Source: Chitinophagaceae bacterium (GTDB taxonomy: Bacteria > Bacteroidota > Bacteroidia > Chitinophagales > Chitinophagaceae). From it: DNA of 64,000 nt. The notes under the pieces were generated by a model, which was given only the letters and a program-made list of their open reading frames with translations, was not told the origin of the DNA and did not search any database. Shown here piece by piece: positions 10,469-18,900 of this stretch (position 1 is its first letter; every line of letters begins with the position of its first letter). The DNA lies in the NCBI GenBank assembly GCA_016702745.1, contig JADJDJ010000001.1, positions 1,116,001 to 1,180,000 on the forward strand, read 5' to 3'. Both the position numbers and the translations under genes were made by a program.

Positions 10469-10849
10469 ATGAATTACACCTCTGTATCTCATTGCGGTAA
10501 CGATCACCAGGTTTGGATCAAGGCCATTGATTTTTATAAAGATGACCTTGATCTGCTGGAAGGCCGCCTGATAGAGATCGTTAAAAAGAATAATGTGCAT
10601 GATGCCATGGCAGGCGTAGAACATTTTCAGAATCAGTTCATCGTTCAAAGAAATAACATTGATGAATTGCGTCACAGTATCCGTGAACACGATGGCTGGG
10701 TAGCTGGCGAGGCAAAAGAACATGCCGGACGTATGGACAGCCGTCATAACGGGGAACATGCACAGCTAAAAGACCAGGTGGATAGTTTTGGAAAAATTTT
10801 CAACGAACTGCGCCACGAGTTTAACATATTCCTTGCCAAATGGATGTAA
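10469..10849 (+). CDS. hypothetical helical protein
   Basis: 126 residues, no signal. It is strongly charged and predicted helical throughout (for example DFYKDDLDLLEGRLIEIVKK and DQVDSFGKIFNELRHEFN), consistent with a helical bundle or coiled coil. His residues are unusually frequent (SHCGNDHQ, REHDGW, KEHAGRMDSRHNGEHAQ). The His and Asp/Glu spacing could suggest metal binding as in hemerythrin-like bundles, but the motif is not clear enough to claim it. No family assigned. Confidence 0.75.
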   Translation: MNYTSVSHCGNDHQVWIKAIDFYKDDLDLLEGRLIEIVKKNNVHDAMAGVEHFQNQFIVQRNNIDELRHSIREHDGWVAGEAKEHAGRMDSRHNGEHAQLKDQVDSFGKIFNELRHEFNIFLAKWM

Positions 10850-10878
10850 GCGGATAAACAGGTTCTCCGTGAGCTGCT

Positions 10879-10886
10879 TACCTTTG
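10879..10886 (+). promoter_or_regulatory. Bacteroidota -7 promoter element
   Basis: TACCTTTG fits TAnnTTTG and lies 9 nt before the ATG at 10896. By the rnpB spacing it implies a leader of only about 5 nt. Confidence 0.6.
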
Positions 10887-10895
10887 CAGCTGCAC

Positions 10896-11591
10896 ATGAC
10901 CATTCTCCGTTATATTCTTTTTGGCATAGGCCTGCTCCGTTTTTACAGCGCCGGTTCACAGGAACTGGCCCAGGTAAGTTTTAGCAATGGAACCAGCTTC
11001 AATTATTTTAGCCTCCTGACCGACAGGGAAGTACTCATTCGTATTTCGCCTGAAGGAAAGATCCTGGAATGGGGTATTGAAGTACAGTCTATGTACTCCG
11101 GTAACTACTATGCCCGGAACCTGCAACCCTATATGGGAAGAATCGAATATTATGGTTCAGAAGCTGATTCAGTGTCAAAAGGGAAACTGAAGAGTATTGG
11201 TTCAGCCATTATCACGTATTATCAGGGCTATGAAACGCCTGACCTTGTAGGGAAGATCCGGAGTATCGGAAGGCTCTTCTTTGATTATTACGGGCGATAT
11301 GACCAGAAATCAGTCCAGGGTAAAATAAAATTCATGGGCAGCTCGGTTATTGAATATTATCAGGGTTTTGATGACCCGCAATTGCAGGGGAATCTGAAAA
11401 CCGTCGGGAGCACTGCTATCCGTTATTACTCCTCTTTTGATGATAAGGCAATCCGGGGCAAGATCAAATCCATCGGCAACACACAGTACAGCTGGTATAC
11501 CTCCCTCGACCGCCCGGGTTATGGAGGGACCCTGAAATCCGGACCACTTCGCCAGAATACCGGTGGGGTCGTATATATCATCCAGCAGTAA
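10896..11591 (+). CDS. secreted protein with five tandem 23-residue repeats
   Basis: 231 residues from ATG at 10896, which opens a signal peptide (MTILRYILFGIGLLRFYSAGSQ); an upstream in-frame start at 10788 would overlap the previous gene and hide the signal. Bases 11181-11525 encode five contiguous units of exactly 23 residues with the consensus GKIKSIGS..I.YYQGFDD...Q (Gly first, G-K-I-K-x-I/M-G, then a Y-Y pair). The period suggests stacked beta hairpins as in MORN or YwqK-type repeats, but the MORN motif itself is absent. The function is unknown. It follows the helical protein gene by 46 bp with its own promoter element. Confidence 0.75.
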   Translation: MTILRYILFGIGLLRFYSAGSQELAQVSFSNGTSFNYFSLLTDREVLIRISPEGKILEWGIEVQSMYSGNYYARNLQPYMGRIEYYGSEADSVSKGKLKSIGSAIITYYQGYETPDLVGKIRSIGRLFFDYYGRYDQKSVQGKIKFMGSSVIEYYQGFDDPQLQGNLKTVGSTAIRYYSSFDDKAIRGKIKSIGNTQYSWYTSLDRPGYGGTLKSGPLRQNTGGVVYIIQQ

Positions 11592-11667
11592 CCAGCATCA
11601 GTGCATCTGGCAGTTTCAGAATGATTTCAATCAGGCCATCCTTTTCAGGGATTGACCTGCTTAATTG

Positions 11668-11675
11668 TAATTTTG
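11668..11675 (+). promoter_or_regulatory. Bacteroidota -7 promoter element
   Basis: TAATTTTG, 17 nt before the ATG of the L,D-transpeptidase gene at 11693. Confidence 0.6.
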
Positions 11676-11692
11676 CAATATATCTCTGTCAC

Positions 11693-12508
11693 ATGCGTAC
11701 TATTTTCCTTCCTGTTACCAATTACTTATATGTTGTTGTAGGGGCTTGTATACTTTTCTCCTGCGCCGGAAGCCAGAAGCCGGGTCTGCCGGAGCATTTT
11801 GATTACAAGCAATTCCGGGATTCCATGCTGCGACCTGAAAACCTTAAACCGGCAGATACCAGTAACCTTTTTGATAACGCTGTGTTTATTCCTGGCCGCG
11901 ACTCCCTGAATAATCTGTTGCAGCATTTCGATACCCTCTGGAAAGAAGAAGCCCACCTGATCGCACAAATGGATACCGTTAGAAAAAAGATAACAACGAC
12001 GGCCGGTTATACGGAAGAGGAAAAAGCCATTATAAAAGCCAATATCAGGGAAGTGGATTCATTCCTGCTGGCAAAAGATTCAACGACCAATCTACGCTGT
12101 CATGGCAGTGATTGTATCCTGTTTGTAGAAATAGATAAAGCCAGACAGCTGCTCTATCTGAATATACTGGGTGAAAGAAAAGATACTTTTAAAGTGTCAA
12201 CAGGCAAGGGTAAAAAGTATGAAACTCCTGCCATGGAACTGAACCCGGAAGGTCCGGTGCTCACCAAATACACCTCCCGGAAATTCCCGGGCGGCAATTA
12301 CCTGGGACTGGGTAATATGCCTTATGCTGTATTTCTAAGAAACGGTTATGCGATCCATGGTACCACTCCGGGTAATTTCAGCAAACTGGGAAACCCGGCT
12401 TCCCATGGCTGTATCCGGTTGCATCCGGATCATGCCAAAATCTTAAATGCACTGGTAAGGACCATCGGTATCCGGCAAACCTGGGTTTCTGTCAGGGATT
12501 CTTTATGA
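11693..12508 (+). CDS. L,D-transpeptidase (YkuD) lipoprotein
   Basis: 271 residues from ATG 11693, which gives a lipoprotein signal ending ILFSC (Cys near residue 19); an in-frame start at 11621 would lie upstream of the promoter element. The C-terminal 130 residues form a YkuD domain with the signature HGTTPGNFSKLG ... SHGCIRL, where Cys is the nucleophile and His the activating residue. Such enzymes make 3-3 peptidoglycan cross-links or attach proteins to peptidoglycan in the periplasm. A Glu/Lys-rich helical linker (about residues 80-130) separates lipid anchor and catalytic domain. Confidence 0.88.
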   Translation: MRTIFLPVTNYLYVVVGACILFSCAGSQKPGLPEHFDYKQFRDSMLRPENLKPADTSNLFDNAVFIPGRDSLNNLLQHFDTLWKEEAHLIAQMDTVRKKITTTAGYTEEEKAIIKANIREVDSFLLAKDSTTNLRCHGSDCILFVEIDKARQLLYLNILGERKDTFKVSTGKGKKYETPAMELNPEGPVLTKYTSRKFPGGNYLGLGNMPYAVFLRNGYAIHGTTPGNFSKLGNPASHGCIRLHPDHAKILNALVRTIGIRQTWVSVRDSL

Positions 12509-12590
12509 AGCTAAGAGAGGAAATGTTTACAGTTCATGAAATAAAATACACGATTCATCCAAAGGCAACCCTTCAGTTATAGATTCTGTC

Positions 12591-12598
12591 TACTTTTG
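12591..12598 (+). promoter_or_regulatory. Bacteroidota -7 promoter element
   Basis: TACTTTTG (TAnnTTTG), 17 nt before the ATG at 12616. Confidence 0.6.
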
Positions 12599-12615
12599 AC
12601 TAATAAACCTCAAAT

Positions 12616-13935
12616 ATGAAATCACACACACCAATCTTCCTGGCAATCGCTGTTGCCATTGCCGCATCCTGCTGCAGTACTGAGAGCTACGCCCAGCAAC
12701 ATTACAAACTCAGACAATCCACCAGCATGATGGGGATGAAACAGGAGTCCGTTATTTACGTCAAACCCATGCGTAAAAGAACTGAGAACAGCGGTTATAT
12801 GGGACAGGAAAATAATGTGGTTACCATCGAGCAGTGTGACAAACAAAGAATGGTAACACTCAATACGAAAAAGAAATTATTCTTTATTGAACCCTTTGCG
12901 AATGATAATGAAGAAGTGATTGATGAAGATGCCAAACCGGTGGCTAAGCCCAAAACAACTCCGGTTAGTACCAAAAAAGGCGGGATCATCTATAATTACT
13001 ATAATATCACCGATACCGGTGAGCGCAAGAAAATGCATGGGTTTACCGCCCGGCATATCTGGACCACCCAGAAAATGAAACCCTCTGCTGATGCCTGTAT
13101 GATGAAAGACAGTATGATCATTAAAACTGATGGTTGGTATATTGATCTGCCTGATTTCAACTGTCCAGTACGGTACAAACCTTCCCAGAGTCCAAATGGC
13201 GGCTCCCAGAAACCTGACTGTATGGATCGATTTGTAACCCGCCGTTCCGGAAAAGGTAAACTGGGATTCCCGCTGATCGAAAAAAGAACCATGATTATGG
13301 GCGGACAAGCCAGTACCTCTGAATTTGTAACCGATCTGGAAACCATCGAACTGATAAACGGTAAACAGGATTCAATGCTTTTTGAAATTCCACCGGGTTA
13401 TACTGCTGCTGCTTCCATCGATGAATTGCAGGATAAATTTGATATGGGAGGGATGATGAAAGGAGTAACTGATAAATATAAAGATGATAATACCGGAAAA
13501 ATAGCAGACCCCGGTGAAAAGAAAGCAGGGGTGTTAAGGGTTGGTATTCTGGAACCCAAAACAGATGCACAACTCCAGCCCCCCGTTTTACAGGAACACA
13601 TGGTGGGTAGTTTTAACGCCTCCAATGTGGAAGCAGTTGCTGTTAGTTCAGCTGAAGATGCGAAATCAAAAAGCTGTGATCTCTTGCTTACCACTGAAAT
13701 CCTGAAAATGAAACAGGCCAGCAAAGTGGGAGGTTTACTCAAAGCGATTAAAAATACTGACCCCAATGCAGCGGTATCCTTCAATATTGAAGCGAAGATG
13801 GTACTGACCAATCTTTCAGATGGATCCACGCGTTCTGAACAAAACCCCGGCGGAAAGTATGAAGGTAAAGCCGATGATGCAGCCGGCAAGGCATTGGATG
13901 AAGGCACCCGTTTATTACTCAAAGCACTGAAATAA
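12616..13935 (+). CDS. hypothetical secreted protein (DUF4412-like N-terminal half)
   Basis: 439 residues with a signal peptide (MKSHTPIFLAIAVAIAASCC ... YAQQ). Residues 25-270 resemble secreted proteins that report GLN/Met-rich beta domains (QSTSMMGMKQESVIYVKP, HGFTARHIWTTQKM), similar in style to DUF4412; this assignment is tentative. The C-terminal 170 residues (GVLRVGILEPKTDAQLQPP ... LDEGTRLLLKALK) look like a separate domain with alternating strands and helices, rather like lipoproteins of the CsgG/DUF class that assemble outer-membrane complexes. Function unknown. Confidence 0.65.
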   Translation: MKSHTPIFLAIAVAIAASCCSTESYAQQHYKLRQSTSMMGMKQESVIYVKPMRKRTENSGYMGQENNVVTIEQCDKQRMVTLNTKKKLFFIEPFANDNEEVIDEDAKPVAKPKTTPVSTKKGGIIYNYYNITDTGERKKMHGFTARHIWTTQKMKPSADACMMKDSMIIKTDGWYIDLPDFNCPVRYKPSQSPNGGSQKPDCMDRFVTRRSGKGKLGFPLIEKRTMIMGGQASTSEFVTDLETIELINGKQDSMLFEIPPGYTAAASIDELQDKFDMGGMMKGVTDKYKDDNTGKIADPGEKKAGVLRVGILEPKTDAQLQPPVLQEHMVGSFNASNVEAVAVSSAEDAKSKSCDLLLTTEILKMKQASKVGGLLKAIKNTDPNAAVSFNIEAKMVLTNLSDGSTRSEQNPGGKYEGKADDAAGKALDEGTRLLLKALK

Positions 13936-13939
13936 CCAA

Positions 13940-15772
13940 TCAGGTATTGAATTCCCAGGCAGTACGGTAAACACCGTACTGCTCTGTATATTCCAGGAAG
14001 GCCCGGTAAAAAGGATCGGCACCAATCGTGGCACTGTCTCCGATAACGATCAGTTTTTCTTTTGCCCGGGTGATGGCCACATTCATACGGCGGTAATCTT
14101 TCAGGAACCCGATTTCACATTCATCATTACTCCTCACCAGTGAGAGAATGATGATTTCCTTTTCCTGTCCCTGAAAACTATCTATGGTACTGATCCGGAG
14201 ACCCTCCGGTAAACCTGCCCTCGCCGCAGATACCTGACCAGAATATGGAGAAATAATGGCTGTTTGCGTGATCTCAAAATTTTCCAGCTCCATTAATTGT
14301 TTGATCAGTTGTAATTCCCCTTCATTCTGAAGGCTTACTCCATCCGGACCATGAATTTCTTCATAGCCGGTACCTGCTGTATCAATAAATACCAATTCGC
14401 CGGTCTTGCCTGAGAGTGAACTGGCTGTTTGCAATTTTCCTCTATAAAAATAGTTGCTGCTGAATCCGGCAATGGACGCACGCATCCGGTATTGAGTGTC
14501 GAGTAAATAAACAGAAGGGACTTTACTGACTGCCGTTTCCAGAATGGAGCGGTTTAACCCCAGTGCCATAGCTTCTTGGCTTAATACCGTAGGCGGTAAT
14601 TGCAAATGATCTCCGGCCAGTACTATTTTATCTGCCAAAGGAAAAATACACCAGGCCAGTGGTTCAATACATTGCCCGGCTTCATCAATAATCAGGGTTT
14701 GAAATTTTTTACCTTTTAAGCCGGCATCATATAAGCCGATCGGTGTGCCGGCAATAACGTCAGCATCACTCATCATTTTTTCTTCCTCATAGTCCTGTAT
14801 TTTCCGGATTTCATCACGGATGGCTCTCACTTCTTTAAATAAAAGATTACGTTGTTCCCGTTCAGCTTTTCCAAAACTTCTTTTATACTTCAGCGCCATT
14901 CTCCGGAACTCTTCCGCCCTGATCCGGAGCTGCTTGATTTCCTGCTGAATTTTACTGTTGGCCATTTTTCCCTCCGGTGTATGAGGGAATAAATCCACAT
15001 CAGCCTTACTGCTGTTGCCCACACGCAATAAGCGGATTCCTTTTTTCAATAATCCCCTGGCAATATGATCAACCGCAGTATTACTCGGAGCCGATACCAG
15101 TACTTTTTCATTTTGCTTCACCAGTTGTACAATGGCTTCCACCAGGGTGGTGGTTTTACCCGTGCCGGGTGGACCATGTACAATACAAATACTTTCATTT
15201 TCCAGAATGGCCTGTACAGCTTCCTGCTGACTGGGATTCAAACTGGAATCAATGCATACATTGTTCTTTGCAGTTGTCCGTTGAGTTAAGGGATTTGCTG
15301 TTTCAATATCTCCATGAAGGGTTTCAAATAAACGGAAGAGGTTTTTATTTTGTTCAATGGCTCTCAAGCCGTCTTTCATGATACCGGTTGTACGGGTATC
15401 AGGTGCCAGTTTGATACCTACGCCATTGTCTTCGATCCAGTCCGGGAAATCAGGAGCAAACAATCTGAATTCTCCCTTCTTTCCGTCTAAGTTCAGTAAC
15501 ACTGCTCTTACCGGATCTTCCCCCGCCATAAAACATTCGATCGCGGCACCATCCCTGAACAGATTATTTTCCGGGGGGTAGGGGAGCCTGAAACTGATTT
15601 CCGGATAATCAGCATAACCAAAACTTTTCCGGGTAATGATCAGCGGGTGCAGGGCCAGTCCTTCTGCCTTGAGTTGTTTGAGCGTATGCGCCTGATCCAG
15701 CCGGTATTTATTGGCCTGTTCTTTCTCCTCCAGCGCTGTACAATCCAGTAATTGTTTGATTCGGGGGTGCAT
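13940..15772 (-). CDS. superfamily 1 DNA/RNA helicase (IGHMBP2/DNA2-type)
   Basis: All SF1 motifs are visible: CIVHGPPGTGKTTTLVEAI (Walker A), LIIDEAGQCIEP (Walker B, DEAG), GDHLQLPPTV (III), LDTQYRM (IV), TIDSFQGQE (V) and VAITRAKEKLIVIGD (VI). This order and DEAG box fit the Upf1-like IGHMBP2 group, ATP-dependent 5'-3' helicases. I chose ATG at 15772 (MHPRIKQLLDC), giving 610 residues; a TTG at 15832 would add a low-complexity 20-residue extension. A charged insertion between Walker A and B (about residues 240-300) matches the accessory stalk of this group. It ends 4 bp from the convergent upstream gene. Confidence 0.88.
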   Translation of the reverse strand: MHPRIKQLLDCTALEEKEQANKYRLDQAHTLKQLKAEGLALHPLIITRKSFGYADYPEISFRLPYPPENNLFRDGAAIECFMAGEDPVRAVLLNLDGKKGEFRLFAPDFPDWIEDNGVGIKLAPDTRTTGIMKDGLRAIEQNKNLFRLFETLHGDIETANPLTQRTTAKNNVCIDSSLNPSQQEAVQAILENESICIVHGPPGTGKTTTLVEAIVQLVKQNEKVLVSAPSNTAVDHIARGLLKKGIRLLRVGNSSKADVDLFPHTPEGKMANSKIQQEIKQLRIRAEEFRRMALKYKRSFGKAEREQRNLLFKEVRAIRDEIRKIQDYEEEKMMSDADVIAGTPIGLYDAGLKGKKFQTLIIDEAGQCIEPLAWCIFPLADKIVLAGDHLQLPPTVLSQEAMALGLNRSILETAVSKVPSVYLLDTQYRMRASIAGFSSNYFYRGKLQTASSLSGKTGELVFIDTAGTGYEEIHGPDGVSLQNEGELQLIKQLMELENFEITQTAIISPYSGQVSAARAGLPEGLRISTIDSFQGQEKEIIILSLVRSNDECEIGFLKDYRRMNVAITRAKEKLIVIGDSATIGADPFYRAFLEYTEQYGVYRTAWEFNT

Positions 15773-15971
15773 ACCTGTTGGGCAACTGATCCGGTTGGTG
15801 AATGACTGTCCGGAATCCGGTGCAGGTATCAACGACCCATCCTTCAGTGCAGGGTTTGTTTAAATGTAAAGATAAGGCAGCTATTGCTGCCTCAGGCACC
15901 CACAATTGAAAGTGAAGATGATTAATGACCGGCAGGTACTACTGCTGCTGCAAAGCACCTGCCGGTTTTGA

Positions 15972-18900
15972 TTATTCTGTAATCACAATTTTTTTCGTCA
16001 GCTGCCGACCAATGCCATTCCTGATCTGCAATAAATAAACACCTGCCTGAAGCTGGTTTGTTTCCAGCACACCGGTGCCGCTGAATCTGAATTTGCGGAT
16101 TTGTTGTCCGTTCATCGCTGTCAGTATTGCATCCACCGGTGCCGCTTCTGATGACAGGAGTTGCACTACCTGTCCTCTTTTTGCCAGGGTAGGCTGTATA
16201 CTGAATACGGGACTCTCTATCGTATTTTCTTTTACATCCGGTTTCAATCTCGTAAATGTTCCGGATACAGTTACCTGGAAGTTGTCGGTAATGCAATTCA
16301 ATCCATCAGTTACCGTATAATTGGTGCTCAGCAACGGAGATACCGTAATGCTTCGGGTTGTTTCTCCTGTGCTCCAGCTGTAATTACCGATCCAGCTTGC
16401 CGTAAGTACAGTAGGAGTGCCGGCACTAATGGTCAGGTTATTGCTCCGGTTTACATTCTTCATAATGGTAAACTGGTCGCTGATTACACCTGTTCTGCGG
16501 ATAAATTTGGCGTCAAGCCGGTTATCTTCCACTTCAAAATAAAACATGCCGCCATCGTCCACCGACCAGGGCATGGCATTATGCGGATAGCCTGCCTGTA
16601 CACCGCCATCAGCACCCGCTGATCCGGCCACCACATAAACGGATCCATGGTTCTGTCCATTCACCGTTTTATAAGTACAGGAATTGGCACTGCCATCATA
16701 TTTACCACTTGAATTGCTCAGTGTATGGGTATTTACATTGAAAGAAGCTTCATTGCCATAATGTCCATTCAGCAAGTATGATCTTTCGTAGTCATGGCTA
16801 TGTCCGCAGAGCACAAGGTCAACACCCATCCGCTCCAGGATACGGATAAAGTTCTGCCGCATATTGATCAGTTCTGATTCCGTATCTGAATTATGACTGC
16901 CCATTGTATAAGGAGGGTGATGCCAGTAAGCAACCACCCAGGGTTTGGTATTGGCTGCCAGGTCCTGTTTCACCCATACAGCCTGTGCACCCAATGTGTC
17001 GTACAGCCGTGTGGTGCCCCCATTTTCTTCTCCATAGGAATCCAGTGAAAGAAAGTGAACATTCCCCCAGTCCCATGAATAATAGGCTTCTGTACCTGAA
17101 GCCACACCACCACTTTGACCGTTGGCAGGGTTCGTGAATATAGAATAGTAAGGCACATTATGGTCATCCTGCCGGGCAGCAGAATTCGCATAGTCATGAT
17201 TGCCCGGTGCAGGGAAGAGCTGGTGATTCTTCAGGATATTACTGCTATAGGCATTGAAATAGTTTGACTGGTATTCCAGATCAGTACCATTCTCATAAGC
17301 ATTATCACCGAGTAATAACATGGCTTCGGCCGGATTGCTGCCTACATAATTCAGATAAGCACTTAATGATCCTGACTGGAAGCTATTATCGTTCCGGCCG
17401 CAATCTCCAAAAGCGGCAAAACGCATTTTCCGCGTGGTTGTAGCCGGGGGTTGCGTGGTGAAATAGTTATCAGTACCTGCCTGTAATACCTGAATGGAAC
17501 TGCCAAAACGGTAAAAGTATTTGATATCTGCGTTCAGTCCGGTTACCCTTACTTCATGTTCTGTGACGGACGCCGCATCATTTACAACAATCGGATAACT
17601 GCCAAAACTGGTTCCCAGTTCAACCCGGCTATTGGTAGCCGCATCAGTTCTCCAGCGGATGGTAACTGCAGTACCATTCCCCATATTCAGATAAGGCCCA
17701 CGGGTGAGCAGGGCAGCCCCCGGAACTGTGCCGATCAACTGCAGGTCAAAGCTGAGATCACTGCTGTTGGCAGCATTCTGGTGCATTTCAACGGCGATCA
17801 CATTATCACCGCTGACAAAAGCAGTATTGTTGATAGTGAAATTCTGTGCGGTATTGCCATCATCGCTGGCAGCTGAGGAAGCAAGCGTTGTACTGGAGAT
17901 GGTACCGGCAGGCATATTACTGCGGTACACTTCAACGCCATTTACATAAATCACCACGCCGTCATCTCTTTTTACACTGCCGCTAAAGGAGGCGAAGGCC
18001 AATGGGTTGGTTATATTGATGGTTTTCCGGAAGTAGGTTGTAATATATTTTGCATTTGCATTCGGACCAAAGCTCACCACGGTTGCTTCATCTCCATCTC
18101 CATATCCCAATTGGGCATTTCCACTGGCCCAGGCTGCGTCATTAAAACCAGTGGCCCTCCAGGCAGTTCCCTGATTGCTGCCGTTGTCAAGGTATTTCCA
18201 GGAACTGCCAAAACTGATAAAGGTTTGCGGACCCTGTACAATATCCTGTGTGGTGAAATTCCAGTCGGTGGCTGCAGTAATGCCAGCATAATCATTCCCT
18301 GCCAGATCTTCAAATACACCAGCAGCTATTTCTACATTGACGGAAGCATTATTTCCAAAATCAGCAGGGTCAATGGTAACTGTACTGCCGGCTATTGTAA
18401 CAGCAGCACTGTTTACGTCAATTGTTTGGGTAATATTACCCGCTTGCCGGATAATGATATTGCCTGTACCTTTTTGGACAGGTTCATTAAAATTAATAAC
18501 CAGGTTCTGGCCCACAGGAATATTTACACTGTTGTCGGCAGGAGAGAAGGTCAGCACAGCTGGGGCGATCAGATCAACCGATCCGATCAACTGCAGATCG
18601 AAACTGAGATCACTGCTGGTTCCTGCATTTTGATGTATCTCCACCGCAATTACATTATTACCACTCACAAAAGCAGAAGTATTGATGGTGAAATCCAATG
18701 CAGTGTTTCCGTCATCACTGGCTGCCGTACTGGCCAGTGTAGTGTTAGAGACAGTTCCGGCTGGCATATTATTCCGATATACTTCAACGCCATTCACATA
18801 AATCACTACACCATCATCCCTTTTCACAGATCCGTTAACAGATGTAAATGCCTGCGGACTGGCAATATTGACCGATTTACGGAAATAAGTGGTGATAAAC

